A stretch of DNA of 64,000 nt from contig CAYORT010000001.1 of assembly GCA_964406465.1 (NCBI GenBank), positions 186,001 through 250,000 on the forward strand, in the 5' to 3' direction. The stretch is from JAHEZL01 sp964406465. Its GTDB lineage: Bacteria > Bacteroidota > Bacteroidia > Flavobacteriales_C > GCA-002722245. The translations under genes were made by a program, and so were the position numbers. Within the stretch, counting starts at the first letter, position 1. The number at the start of each line of letters is the position of its first letter. This document shows positions 25,248 to 34,207 of the stretch, in pieces. Below the pieces are notes generated by a model. The model saw only the letters and a program-made list of their open reading frames with translations. It made no database searches and was not told where the DNA came from.

Positions 25248-26129
25248 TTATCTCAACTCAATCACCTCCACCCACTTCTTATCCTGCATCGTCACAAACA
25301 ATTTTTTCTCATCATTGCTAAATGCAAGGTTGGTTGGTTTTTGTCCGTGCAAAGTATATTTCTCAATAATTTTTCCTTCAGCAGAAATGCATAAAACACA
25401 TCCCTTGTCGTATCGTGCAACATACAAATTTCCTTTGCTGTCGCAGCGCATTCCATCCATTCCTCCATCGATGAAGTTGATTAGTAATCTTTTGTTCGAG
25501 AGGTTTCCGGCAGAGTCAACATCGAATTTCCAAATGTTTCTTTGTACACTTTCATTAACGTATAGTGTCTTATTGTCGTTACTTATTTCAATGCCATTTG
25601 TGGTGCCCATGCTGTCGCTTAACAAATGCGTAGAGCCATCAATATTCACTCTCCACAATTTACCATTTCCATTTTTCCAACTTGGGTCGCTGCAAAAAAT
25701 AATGCCGTTTTTCATCAATGTTAAATCGTTGGGTTGATTCATTAACGTGTCGTGTGCATGCACAGAAATCTTCTTTGTTTTAAGATTTATTTTCAAAATA
25801 TTGTGTCCCAAATAGTCGGCTAAAAACATCTCGTTTTTAGCATTAAATCGAATGCCATTTCCAATGCTGCCATTGGGTAAATCGATGAATAATTTCGGCG
25901 CTTTTATTCCTTTTTTGATGATGCCAATACTTCCTTCGTGGTTGAAATTAACGATGTATAAGTCTCCTTTTTTATCTACACTGGGACCTTCAATTCCTTC
26001 TGTAAAAACATCTTCCGTAAGTATATTCGAGTCGATTCTACTTCTGTTTACAAATGCCACTGAAAACACAATAAAAATTGTACTCACAAACACTTTCGCG
26101 TTTAGTAGATTCCTCACTTTGAAAATCAT
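25248..26129 (-). CDS. SMP-30/gluconolactonase-like secreted propeller protein
   Basis: 293 residues from the ATG at 26129, which gives a 10-base gap to engB and a signal-anchor or signal peptide (residues about 10-28). The longer frame to 26165 would overlap engB. The six-bladed propeller shows the metal ligands of the SMP-30 family: Glu47 in EGIEGPS, Asn in MGTTNGIEIS, and Asp in GGMDGMRCD. Members hydrolyse sugar lactones or related esters with a divalent metal. The real substrate is unknown, and an exported variant may act on something else. It is the last gene of a hydrolase-engB operon. Confidence 0.82.
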   Translation of the reverse strand: MIFKVRNLLNAKVFVSTIFIVFSVAFVNRSRIDSNILTEDVFTEGIEGPSVDKKGDLYIVNFNHEGSIGIIKKGIKAPKLFIDLPNGSIGNGIRFNAKNEMFLADYLGHNILKINLKTKKISVHAHDTLMNQPNDLTLMKNGIIFCSDPSWKNGNGKLWRVNIDGSTHLLSDSMGTTNGIEISNDNKTLYVNESVQRNIWKFDVDSAGNLSNKRLLINFIDGGMDGMRCDSKGNLYVARYDKGCVLCISAEGKIIEKYTLHGQKPTNLAFSNDEKKLFVTMQDKKWVEVIELR

Positions 26130-26139
26130 TTTATTTGAA

Positions 26140-26742
26140 TTAAGCTTTGTACAACAAGTTAGCATTTTCTATGAAATCTAATATCTCTTGCATGCCTTCT
26201 TTCTTTTCTGCCGAAGTGATAAAGATAGGGGGTAATTCTTCCCAATAGCCCAACAATACTTTTTTATAGTGCGCAATATTTTGATCTTTTTTGGGCTTAG
26301 AAAGTTTATCTGTTTTTGTGAAAACGATGCACAATGGAATTTGATTTTCACCTAACCAATTGATAAACTCTAAATCGATTTTTTGTGGTTCATGTCGGCT
26401 ATCCACCAATACAAAAGTGTATTGCAATTGTTCTCTTTGCAAGAAATAATCACTTATCATATTGCCGAAAAGTTCCTTTTTCGTTTTCGAAACTTTGGCA
26501 TAGCCATAACCAGGTAAATCGGTGATGTGCCAATTTTGGTTTACTATGAAATGATTGATGAGTTGTGTTTTTCCCGGAGTAGAACTGGTTTTAGCCATGT
26601 TCTTTTGATTTACCAAAGCGTTGATTAAACTTGATTTACCAACGTTTGAGCGACCAATAAATGCGTATTCGGGAAAAGGAAAAACAGGACACTGACTTAC
26701 TTTTTCGCTGCTTTTGGCAAATTCAGCCGAGTGTATAATCAT
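26140..26742 (-). CDS. engB: Ribosome biogenesis GTPase EngB (YihA/YsxC)
   Basis: 200 residues, normal length. All G motifs are visible: Walker A GRSNVGKSS (residues 30-38), G2 Thr in SSTPGKTQ, G3 DLPGYG (75-80), G4 TKTD and G5 SAEKK. EngB is an essential GTPase that assists late assembly of the large ribosomal subunit. The start ATG overlaps the stop of the upstream hydrolase by one base (TAATG), indicating coupled translation. Confidence 0.97.
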   Translation of the reverse strand: MIIHSAEFAKSSEKVSQCPVFPFPEYAFIGRSNVGKSSLINALVNQKNMAKTSSTPGKTQLINHFIVNQNWHITDLPGYGYAKVSKTKKELFGNMISDYFLQREQLQYTFVLVDSRHEPQKIDLEFINWLGENQIPLCIVFTKTDKLSKPKKDQNIAHYKKVLLGYWEELPPIFITSAEKKEGMQEILDFIENANLLYKA

Positions 26743-27509
26743 TACTTAGATTTGTTTCTCAATAACCAATCAGCTAAGATGGTGTTGAACTCTTCGTGAT
26801 GTTCCATCATTGGTGCATGTCCGCATTGATCAATCCATTTCAACTCCGATGTTTTGATGTGTGCATGGAATTCTTCTGCAACTTCTGGCGGAGTGATAAT
26901 GTCGTTTTTACCCCAAAGCAACAATACTGGAATATTTATTTTGTGTAAATCGTCTTTTACGTTGTGGCGAATAGCACTTTTAGCCAATGCCAAAACACGA
27001 ATCACCTTATTTCTGTTGTTAACGATTTCGTATACTTCATCTACCAATTCTTCTGTAGCGTGTTTAGGATCGAAAAAAGTAGCAGCAGTTTTTTCTTTGA
27101 TGAAATTTCTATCTTCTCTTTTAGGGTAAGTGCCACCAAAAGCATTTTCATACAAACCAGAACTTCCTGTTAAAACCATTCTCTCTACTCTTTCTGGCCA
27201 TCTCTCTTGGTAAACCAAAGCAACGTGTCCGCCTAATGAATTACCCAACAAAGTCACTTTTTCAAAGCCTTTGTGCTTAATAAATTTCTTAAGAAACTCA
27301 GCTAAAGTTTTTACACCTGTAGTTAAAACAGGCATATCGTATAGCGGAAGCATTGGAATAACAATTTTGTATTGCCCTTTAAAATGCTCTATAAGATATT
27401 CGAAATTTGAAAGCGCACCGAACAAGCCGTGAAGTAATACAATTACCTCTCCTTCCCCTTCTTCAATATATTTAAATTTTCCTTCTTCTTTAATCGTGTA
27501 ATTCGCCAT
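26742..27509 (-). CDS. Alpha/beta hydrolase
   Basis: 255 residues with a complete alpha/beta-hydrolase triad: nucleophile Ser91 in GNSLGGH, Asp203 in LWGKNDIITP, and His231 in DQCGHAPMMEH. The oxyanion-hole motif is LLHGLFG (residues 25-31). There is no signal peptide, so it is cytoplasmic. Family members include esterases, epoxide hydrolases and C-C bond hydrolases, and the substrate cannot be deduced. It leads an operon with engB and is divergent from mraZ. Confidence 0.9.
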   Translation of the reverse strand: MANYTIKEEGKFKYIEEGEGEVIVLLHGLFGALSNFEYLIEHFKGQYKIVIPMLPLYDMPVLTTGVKTLAEFLKKFIKHKGFEKVTLLGNSLGGHVALVYQERWPERVERMVLTGSSGLYENAFGGTYPKREDRNFIKEKTAATFFDPKHATEELVDEVYEIVNNRNKVIRVLALAKSAIRHNVKDDLHKINIPVLLLWGKNDIITPPEVAEEFHAHIKTSELKWIDQCGHAPMMEHHEEFNTILADWLLRNKSK

Positions 27510-27531
27510 AGTGAGTTGTCTCTGTTTCAGG

Positions 27532-27539
27532 CAAAAATA
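27532..27539 (-). promoter_or_regulatory. -7 promoter element for the hydrolase-engB operon
   Basis: TATTTTTG on the minus strand, full match to TAnnTTTG, 22 bases before the hydrolase ATG. A TTG lies upstream at a 15-base spacing, shorter than the usual 17-23. Confidence 0.45.
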
Positions 27540-27672
27540 AGAAAATATTCATACCAAAACAGCCTTTCCTTTTTGTAGTGGGTATATGTTGTTAATTTTA
27601 ATTTTTCTCCCACCTAATTACCTCTTTAATATCAGCTATTTAGAGCTGATTTAAACAAAAGTTTTCAACAAT

Positions 27673-27698
27673 GTGGTATAGAGTGGGTAAAAGTGGTA
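27673..27698 (+). promoter_or_regulatory. Triple MraZ box (operator of the dcw operon)
   Basis: Three direct repeats, GTGGTA (27673), GTGGGT (27683) and GTGGTA (27693), are spaced exactly 10 bp apart. E. coli MraZ binds TGGGN repeats with five-base spacers, the same period. The third copy is within AAAAGTGG, which also resembles the AAAGTG(T/G) boxes reported for mycoplasma MraZ. The array lies just upstream of the -7 element at 27708, where a bound protein would cover the -33 region. A separate GTGGGT at 27578 and a hairpin at 27631-27650 (ATCAGCT/AGCTGAT) lie further upstream. Confidence 0.65.
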
Positions 27699-27707
27699 AT
27701 TCCTCCT

Positions 27708-27715
27708 TATATTTA
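27708..27715 (+). promoter_or_regulatory. -7 promoter element for mraZ and the dcw operon
   Basis: TATATTTA matches TAnnTTTG at five of the six fixed positions. The predicted start is near 27722, giving a 30-base leader before the ATG at 27752. The -33 region is occupied by the MraZ boxes rather than by a TTG. Confidence 0.4.
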
Positions 27716-27751
27716 CGGCATAATTCACCAAAAGGCGCAAAAACAAAGGGA

Positions 27752-28213
27752 ATGACGAATTTTATCGGAGAATATGATGGAAAGCTAGATGAAAAGGGTC
27801 GTTTGATGCTGCCTTCTGGTTTGAAGAAGCAATGTTCGGCTCAATTTGATGGCAAATTTGTGGTGAATAGAGGTATTGAGAATTGTTTGGTATTGTATCA
27901 AAAGCAAGATTGGGAAGTGGTGTCGGCTAAAGTGGCCAAATTGAATCAGTTTGTTACTAAAAACCGTCAGTTCATTAGAAGATTTAACAATGGTGCGACG
28001 GTGTTAGATTTAGATGGTGTTGGGCGTTTGCTTATTCCAAAGAAGTTATTGGAATACGCAGGCATTTCTAAAGAAGTTGTTTTGTTTGGTTATGCCGACA
28101 AAATTGAAATATGGTCGAAGGCAGCATACGAGAAGATGATGAATGAAGAGCAAGATTTTGCTGCATTGGCTGAGGAAGTAATGGGGAAACCAGAAGACGA
28201 TAAGGGTGAGTGA
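27752..28213 (+). CDS. mraZ: Transcriptional regulator MraZ
   Basis: 153 residues from the ATG at 27752, preceded by AAAGGG; the protein then begins MTNFIGEYDGKLDEKGR, as in other MraZ proteins. The longest frame would add 27 non-conserved residues from 27671, but that stretch holds the operator and promoter. Two SpoVT/AbrB-type half-domains are present, each with the D(x)xGRLxxP core (LDEKGRLMLP and LDGVGRLLIP). MraZ forms a ring-shaped oligomer that binds repeats upstream of its own gene and controls the dcw operon. The stop overlaps the GTG start of rsmH by 8 bases. Confidence 0.97.
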   Translation: MTNFIGEYDGKLDEKGRLMLPSGLKKQCSAQFDGKFVVNRGIENCLVLYQKQDWEVVSAKVAKLNQFVTKNRQFIRRFNNGATVLDLDGVGRLLIPKKLLEYAGISKEVVLFGYADKIEIWSKAAYEKMMNEEQDFAALAEEVMGKPEDDKGE

Positions 28214-29102
28214 TTATCATGTGCCGGTGTTGTTGCATGAGTGTTTAGATGCTCTGCAAATAAAAGGCGACGGGGTGTATGTGGATGTTACTTATGGTGG
28301 TGGTGGTCATTCCAAAAAAATATTAGAGCAACTAACGACCGGTAAATTATTGGCCTTCGATAGAGATGCCGACGCGATAAAGAATGAAGTGCAAGATGAG
28401 CGTCTCATTTTGGTGAACGATAATTTTAGTGAGTTGGCTAAGTACGTGAAATTGTATCGACTTAAAGTGGATGGAATTTTGGCAGATTTTGGCATTTCAT
28501 CATGGCAGATCGATGCGGCAGAAAGAGGTTTTTCTTTGCGTTTTGATGCCGACTTAGATATGCGAATGGATAAGCGCGCTGCGCTTTCCGCTAAAGACGT
28601 TCTTAATCAGTATGAAGAAGCTCCGCTAAGTAAGATTTTAAAGGAGTATGGTGAGATAATGAATGCGCGACAAGTGGCTCGACAAATCATTGCTCATCGA
28701 ACAACACAGCCTTTTCAAACCACTTTCGATTTAAAAAAAGCAGTGGAAAGTTTAGCGCCTAAAATGGAACAAAATCGATTTTATGCGCGCATTTTTCAAG
28801 CCATTAGAATCGAAGTAAATAAAGAATTGGAAGAGATAAAATCATTTTTAGCGCAAAGCGAACAAGTGCTAGTTCCTGGTGGTAGATTGGTGTGTATATC
28901 TTATCATTCGTTAGAAGATAGATTGGTGAAAAATTTCATGAGGGCTAGCAATGAAAGTGGAGAAGTGGAGACTGATATTTTTGGACACTCGAAAACGCAA
29001 TGGAAAGTGCTTACCAAAAAACCCATCTTACCAACAGAAAAAGAAATTCAATTAAATAGTAGAGCACGCAGTGCCAAATTGAGAATTGCTGAAAAGAAAT
29101 GA
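28206..29102 (+). CDS. rsmH: 16S rRNA (cytosine1402-N4)-methyltransferase RsmH
   Basis: 298 residues, GTG start inside the end of mraZ. N-terminal HVPVLLHECLDAL and the SAM site VDVTYGGGGHSKKIL are diagnostic. Further family motifs are ILADFGISSWQID, RGFSLRFDADLDMRM and the C-terminal ISYHSLEDRLVKNF. RsmH adds the N4 methyl of m4Cm1402 in the ribosomal P site. Second gene of the dcw operon; its TGA overlaps the ATG of ftsL as ATGA. Confidence 0.98.
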   Translation: MSDYHVPVLLHECLDALQIKGDGVYVDVTYGGGGHSKKILEQLTTGKLLAFDRDADAIKNEVQDERLILVNDNFSELAKYVKLYRLKVDGILADFGISSWQIDAAERGFSLRFDADLDMRMDKRAALSAKDVLNQYEEAPLSKILKEYGEIMNARQVARQIIAHRTTQPFQTTFDLKKAVESLAPKMEQNRFYARIFQAIRIEVNKELEEIKSFLAQSEQVLVPGGRLVCISYHSLEDRLVKNFMRASNESGEVETDIFGHSKTQWKVLTKKPILPTEKEIQLNSRARSAKLRIAEKK

Positions 29103-29467
29103 GTGAGGCAATAGAAAATAAAGTAGAAGAACAAAAACCTAAAAAAACCAAAAAGAGTTTTTTAGGAAGAAAGTTTAATGAAGAGAAAGCATACGCTATT
29201 CTTCCCTTTGCTACTTTTTTAACCATCCTTGCGCTCATCTATATCGCAAATTCATATTATGTAGAAAGCTCCATTAGGAAAATTAGCAAACTACAAACTA
29301 CTATTCATGAATTACGAGCAGAAGACATTGAGTTAAAAACTCAATTGAATATGAAAACACGCCAGTCGGAAATTAATCTGAGAGCAGAAAGCCAAGGCTT
29401 GAAACCTCTTACAGATCAACCAACAGGTATTATGGAATTGAAGTTGAACGAGAAAAAACAAGATTGA
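29099..29467 (+). CDS. ftsL: FtsL-like cell division protein
   Basis: 122 residues: a basic cytoplasmic N-terminus (KKTKKSFLGRKFN), one membrane helix near residues 36-58 (AILPFATFLTILALIYIANS), and a periplasmic coiled coil with leucine heptads (RKISKLQTTIHELRAEDIEL). Sequence conservation is poor in this family; the call rests on topology and on the invariable place between rsmH and ftsI. FtsL with FtsB and FtsQ activates septal wall synthesis by FtsW and FtsI. ATGA overlap with rsmH; ftsI starts two bases after its stop. Confidence 0.85.
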   Translation: MSEAIENKVEEQKPKKTKKSFLGRKFNEEKAYAILPFATFLTILALIYIANSYYVESSIRKISKLQTTIHELRAEDIELKTQLNMKTRQSEINLRAESQGLKPLTDQPTGIMELKLNEKKQD

Positions 29468-29468
29468 A

Positions 29469-31520
29469 GTGGAAGTAAAAAAAGATATTCTTAGGAGAGT
29501 ATATCTTATGTTTTTTGTGATGACAGCCTTCGCGGTAGTAGTCATCGCCCAAATAATCAACCTCCAATTTTTCCAAGCCAAAAAAATTCAAGAATCGGTA
29601 GTTGCTAAAACGGCGGGTTACAGAACTGTTGAAGCAAATCGAGGTGATATTTATTCATGCGATGGTAGTTTAATGGCAACTACTATGACTTACTACTTGG
29701 TAGGTATGGACTTAAGTTCACGCGCTTTAGACGACAAAGATTTTAATCAAAATATTGCTGCACTTTGCGACAGTTTAGAAGATTTATTGAAACTAAAAAC
29801 TGCCAATGAATACCGTAGAGAATTAGAACAAGCGCGAAAAGAAAAAAAGAAATGGTATAAGTTGCACGATGGTTTAACCTTTTCTGAGTTTAGAAGATTA
29901 AAGCAGTTTCCGCTTTTCAATAAAGGCAAATATGAAAGTGGCTTGGTGTATTCTAGAATTGTTCGTAGAGAAAGACCTTACGAAATGCTAGCCTACCGTA
30001 CCATTGGTAATGTTGGTGAAAAGGCAATTGGTATTGAGGGTGCTTACGACTATGAACTGGCTGGTCACGATGGTGAGCAATTTCAACGTAAGATTGGTGA
30101 GGGTATTTGGGTGCCTATCGACGATGCCAATTCTATAGAACCAGAAGATGGTGGTGATATTTACACTACTATAGATATGAATGTGCAAGACATTGCCGAA
30201 ACAGAATTACTAAAGAGTATGCGTCAGTTCGAAGCCAATCACGGTTGTGTGGTGGTGATGGAAGTAGCAACAGGTAAGGTACGCGGTATCGCCAACTTAA
30301 AATTAGATTCAACTGGTCGTTATTGGGAAGATGTGAACTATGCTATTGGCGATGCTATTGAGCCGGGCTCGGTATTTAAATTGGCTTCGTACATGGTAGG
30401 TTTAGAAGAAGGAAAATTTACCAAAGACACCAAAGTAGAAACTGGAAGCGGGGTGTATAATGTATACAATTTAAAGGCGAGTGATTTAGATCACGGTCCG
30501 TACGGAAATATCACCGTTCAACGTGCTTTCGAACTTTCTTCAAACGTAGCCATCGTGAAATTAACCGATGAAAATTACAGAAATAATCCGCAGGGATTTG
30601 TAGATAGATTATACAAATTCGGACTCACAGAAGAGTTAGGAATTCGTATTGCCGGTGAGGGTAAACCTTTGATTAGATATCCAGGCGGACCAGGTTGGTC
30701 GGGAGTTGCGCTAGCATCCATGTGCTATGGTTACGGATTAAAAATTACGCCTTTACAGTTGCTTAGTTTCTACAATGCCGTAGCCAATAACGGTAGAAAA
30801 ATGAAACCACAATTCGTAGAGAAAATTGTGTCGAAAGATGGAACAGTGAAAACTTTTCCTACCGAAGTTTTGATCAATTCTATTTGCTCAAAAGAAACCA
30901 TTAAGCAAGCGCAAGCTATGTTAGAAGCCGTGGTTGAAAGTGGAACCGCAAGTAAATTGAAAAACGATAAGTATAAAATTGCAGGTAAAACAGGTACAGC
31001 AAAATTTGGTTATACCAAGAACAAAAATGAAAGAGGTCATTACAACTCTTCCTTTATTGGTTATTTCCCTGCCGATCATCCTAAGTATTCTATTTGTGTG
31101 GTAATTACCGATCCGAATCGTGATAAAGGATATTACGCATCGCAAGTGGCAGCGCCCGTTTTCAAAGCTATATCTGATAGAATTTGGGCTACGATGATTG
31201 ACACCGCAAAGCAATTGAAACCAAAAAAGTTGGAGATGGTGGGTGAAAAAATGAAGCCTATGATGATTGAAGATCAAAACATCTTATCAAAAAAATTACC
31301 AGTGAAAAGATTGCCTTCACAAAGGTTGGTGGCTGTACCACCAAAAGGTGTGAATGTGGTTCCCGATTTAACAGGAATGGGGTTGAAAGATGCAATATTT
31401 ATTTTGGAGAATATGGGCTTATCGGTAAAAATTATCGGTAGAGGTGTTATTGCTAAACAGTCGATTGCACCTGGAACTCATATCACCAAAGGAACAGAAA
31501 TTATTATTGAATTGATGTAA
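29469..31520 (+). CDS. ftsI: Septal penicillin-binding protein FtsI (PBP3) with PASTA domain
   Basis: 683 residues from a GTG two bases after ftsL. One N-terminal membrane helix (LMFFVMTAFAVVVIAQIINL), a dimerisation domain with RGDIYSCDGSLMA, and the transpeptidase domain with the three active-site motifs: SVFK (Ser301, Lys304), SSN in FELSSNVAIVKL, and KTGT (Lys507). The last 60 residues are one PASTA domain (VVPDLTGMGLKDAIFILENM), usual for Bacteroidota FtsI. It cross-links septal peptidoglycan together with FtsW. An ATG at 29508 is an alternative start but would remove the cytoplasmic tail. The stop overlaps the murE ATG by one base. Confidence 0.97.
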   Translation: MEVKKDILRRVYLMFFVMTAFAVVVIAQIINLQFFQAKKIQESVVAKTAGYRTVEANRGDIYSCDGSLMATTMTYYLVGMDLSSRALDDKDFNQNIAALCDSLEDLLKLKTANEYRRELEQARKEKKKWYKLHDGLTFSEFRRLKQFPLFNKGKYESGLVYSRIVRRERPYEMLAYRTIGNVGEKAIGIEGAYDYELAGHDGEQFQRKIGEGIWVPIDDANSIEPEDGGDIYTTIDMNVQDIAETELLKSMRQFEANHGCVVVMEVATGKVRGIANLKLDSTGRYWEDVNYAIGDAIEPGSVFKLASYMVGLEEGKFTKDTKVETGSGVYNVYNLKASDLDHGPYGNITVQRAFELSSNVAIVKLTDENYRNNPQGFVDRLYKFGLTEELGIRIAGEGKPLIRYPGGPGWSGVALASMCYGYGLKITPLQLLSFYNAVANNGRKMKPQFVEKIVSKDGTVKTFPTEVLINSICSKETIKQAQAMLEAVVESGTASKLKNDKYKIAGKTGTAKFGYTKNKNERGHYNSSFIGYFPADHPKYSICVVITDPNRDKGYYASQVAAPVFKAISDRIWATMIDTAKQLKPKKLEMVGEKMKPMMIEDQNILSKKLPVKRLPSQRLVAVPPKGVNVVPDLTGMGLKDAIFILENMGLSVKIIGRGVIAKQSIAPGTHITKGTEIIIELM

Positions 31521-32983
31521 TGAAATTATTATCCGACATACTTTACAAGGCAGGAATCGATGAAATAAAAGGTACCACTAAGTTGGCTATTACTTCTATT
31601 TGTTTTGATTCAAGAACAGTTGCTAAATCTTCTTTGTTTGTTGCTGTAAAAGGAACCAAAGTTGATGCGCATGATTTCATCGACAAGGCCATTGCCGATG
31701 GCGCAATTGCTATTGTTTGCGAAAGATTTCCTGTAGATATGAATGATAAGATCACTTACATTCAAGTAAAAGATTCAAGCTTTGCGCTGGGAATAATTGC
31801 TTCAAACTTTTTCGATAATCCATCAGAGAAGTTAAAACTTGTTGGTATTACCGGTACCAATGGTAAAACAACAACAGCTACCTTGTTGTACACGCTTTTT
31901 AAAAGTACAGGAAAAAAGGTGGGATTGCTTTCTACTGTGAAAAACCTCATCAATAATGAGGCTACTGTTTCAACACATACCACTGGAGACGCTATACAAA
32001 TCAATGCTTTGCTAAGCGAGATGGTGAAGAAGGGATGCACGCATTGTTTCATGGAAGTGAGCTCACATGCCATTCATCAAAACAGAATTGCAGGATTGCA
32101 ATTCGATGGCGCGGTGTTTACCAACATTACACACGATCACTTAGATTATCACAAAGATTTTAATGAGTATATCAAAGCGAAGAAAATGTTTTTTGATAAT
32201 CTTTCTTCTTCGGCTTTTGCATTGACCAATGGCGACGATCGACACGGTGATACCATGGTGCTTAACACCCGAGCGAAAATTTATACTTACGGTTTGAAAT
32301 CGATGGCCGATTTTAAATGCAGAATTTTAGAAAATAGATTTTCTGGATTGTTGTTGAACATCGACAATAATGAAGTGTGGACAAGATTGGTTGGACAATT
32401 CAATGCCTACAATCTATTGGCTGTTTACGCTACTTCAATATTGTTGGGTGAAGACAAAACGGTAGTGTTAACTTCACTAAGTGCTCTATCTTCTGTAGAA
32501 GGAAGATTTCAATATGTGAAGTCGAAAAACGGAATTGTTGGAATAGTTGATTATGCACATACTCCCGATGCACTAGAAAATGTTTTAGGAACCATCAACG
32601 GAATTAGAACAGGCAATGAAACGCTTATTACCATTGTAGGTTGTGGTGGCGATAGAGATGCCGCAAAGCGTCCTGTGATGGCTACCATCGCTTGTGAAAA
32701 AAGTGATAAAGTAATTCTTACATCTGATAATCCACGATCAGAAGATCCAGAAGAAATTATTGCGCAAATGAAAAAGGGCGTGGATGCGGTTAACTATAAA
32801 AAAACTTTAGCGATACTCGATAGAAAGGAAGCAATAAGAACCGCGGTGGCAATGGCAAATCCGGGTGATATCATTTTAGTTGCAGGCAAAGGACACGAGA
32901 AATATCAAGAGATAAAAGGAGTGAAACATCCATTTGATGATTTGGAAATATTAGATGAAAATTTAAAAACAATTGAGGGATAA
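31520..32983 (+). CDS. murE: UDP-MurNAc-L-Ala-D-Glu:meso-DAP ligase MurE
   Basis: 487 residues. The N-terminal UDP-binding domain has SICFDSRTV. The ATP loop GITGTNGKTTT has Lys116, and the central MEVSSHAI is present. In the C-terminal domain DNPR at residues 403-406 is the motif of enzymes that add meso-diaminopimelate, which defines the peptide stem type of this organism. It catalyses the third amino-acid addition of the cytoplasmic peptidoglycan precursor pathway. One-base overlaps at both ends (TAATG) couple it to ftsI and mraY. Confidence 0.98.
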   Translation: MKLLSDILYKAGIDEIKGTTKLAITSICFDSRTVAKSSLFVAVKGTKVDAHDFIDKAIADGAIAIVCERFPVDMNDKITYIQVKDSSFALGIIASNFFDNPSEKLKLVGITGTNGKTTTATLLYTLFKSTGKKVGLLSTVKNLINNEATVSTHTTGDAIQINALLSEMVKKGCTHCFMEVSSHAIHQNRIAGLQFDGAVFTNITHDHLDYHKDFNEYIKAKKMFFDNLSSSAFALTNGDDRHGDTMVLNTRAKIYTYGLKSMADFKCRILENRFSGLLLNIDNNEVWTRLVGQFNAYNLLAVYATSILLGEDKTVVLTSLSALSSVEGRFQYVKSKNGIVGIVDYAHTPDALENVLGTINGIRTGNETLITIVGCGGDRDAAKRPVMATIACEKSDKVILTSDNPRSEDPEEIIAQMKKGVDAVNYKKTLAILDRKEAIRTAVAMANPGDIILVAGKGHEKYQEIKGVKHPFDDLEILDENLKTIEG

Positions 32984-34200
32984 TGTTATACTATTTATTC
33001 AAATACTTAGATGAGATGAATGTTCCGGGAGCCGGAGTGTTTCAATACATCACTTTTAGAACTTTATTGGCCTTGGTTTTATCTCTTATCATCTCGATGG
33101 TCTTGGGTAAACGCATCATTGAATTGTTGAGAAGAATGCAGGTTGGTGAGACTGTTCGTGATCTAGGTTTAGAAGGTCAGCTTAAGAAACAAGGTACTCC
33201 AACTATGGGTGGATTAATGATTTTAGCAGCTATAGTCATTCCAACATTGTTGTTTGCACGTTTAGAAAATGTTTATGTAATTATCATGTTGATCACCACT
33301 ATTGGTTTAGGTTTTCTGGGATTCATGGACGATTATATCAAGGTGTTTAAAAAGAATAAGGAGGGCTTGCAAGGTAAATTTAAAATTGTTGGTCAGGTAG
33401 GAATCGGCTTAATTGTAGGTGCAGTATTGTTCTTCAACGAGAACGTTGTAGTAGCAGAGCCAGTGGGTGATACACGTGTTGAAATTAGCAAGAACGAAAA
33501 GCCTGAATTTAGAAATGAGAAGTCGATGACAACTACCATTCCTTTCATGAAGAACAATGAAATGGATTATGGAAAAGTGGTAGAGTATTTTGGTTTAGAT
33601 CCATTGAAGTGGGCGTGGTTAATTTTCATTCCAGTGGTTATTTTAATTGTTACTGCAGTGTCGAATGGAGCCAACTTAACCGACGGAATTGATGGTTTGG
33701 CGGGAGGTTCATCGGCAATTATCGGTACAACTTTAGGGATTTTAGCTTACGTAAGTGGTAACTATTATTTTGCCGATTACTTAAATATCATGTACCTACC
33801 CAATATTGGTGAGCTGGTAATTTTTATGGGAGCTTTTGTTGGGGCGTGTATAGGATTTTTATGGTACAATGCTTATCCGGCCCAAGTGTTTATGGGCGAT
33901 ACAGGAAGTTTGTCGTTGGGTGGTATCATTGCAGTATTCGCCATTGCAATTAGAAAAGAGTTGTTGATTCCTATCATATGCGGAATATTTTTAGTTGAAA
34001 ATTTATCGGTGATAATGCAGGTAAGTTATTTTAAATACACAAAGAAAAAGTATGGTGAAGGAAGAAGAATATTTTTGATGTCACCATTGCATCATCACTA
34101 TCAGAAGAAAGGAATTCACGAAGCGAAAATTGTAACACGTTTTTGGATTGTAGGAATCATCTTAGCGGTGTGTGCAATTGCCACTTTAAAATTGAGATAG
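32983..34200 (+). CDS. mraY: Phospho-MurNAc-pentapeptide transferase MraY
   Basis: 405 residues with about ten membrane helices. The catalytic aspartates are visible in GFMDDYIKV and in NLTDGIDGLAGG, and the HHHYQKKG histidine cluster is near the end. Between helices lies a stretch of about 55 residues (from NENVVVAEPVGD to MDYGKVVEYF) that is longer than in E. coli and common in Bacteroidota. MraY transfers phospho-MurNAc-pentapeptide to undecaprenyl phosphate, making lipid I. It overlaps the murE stop by one base, and murD follows after 7 bases. Confidence 0.98.
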   Translation: MLYYLFKYLDEMNVPGAGVFQYITFRTLLALVLSLIISMVLGKRIIELLRRMQVGETVRDLGLEGQLKKQGTPTMGGLMILAAIVIPTLLFARLENVYVIIMLITTIGLGFLGFMDDYIKVFKKNKEGLQGKFKIVGQVGIGLIVGAVLFFNENVVVAEPVGDTRVEISKNEKPEFRNEKSMTTTIPFMKNNEMDYGKVVEYFGLDPLKWAWLIFIPVVILIVTAVSNGANLTDGIDGLAGGSSAIIGTTLGILAYVSGNYYFADYLNIMYLPNIGELVIFMGAFVGACIGFLWYNAYPAQVFMGDTGSLSLGGIIAVFAIAIRKELLIPIICGIFLVENLSVIMQVSYFKYTKKKYGEGRRIFLMSPLHHHYQKKGIHEAKIVTRFWIVGIILAVCAIATLKLR

Positions 34201-34207
34201 AAGAAAA

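Noticed and set aside
25315..25737. 140-codon plus-strand frame
   Set aside because: Antisense to the SMP-30-like gene, whose metal ligands and blades are clear; no signal or motif in the plus-strand product.
27671..27751. Extra 27 N-terminal residues on MraZ
   Set aside because: The stretch is not MraZ-like, and it holds the operator repeats and -7 element; the conserved protein starts at 27752.
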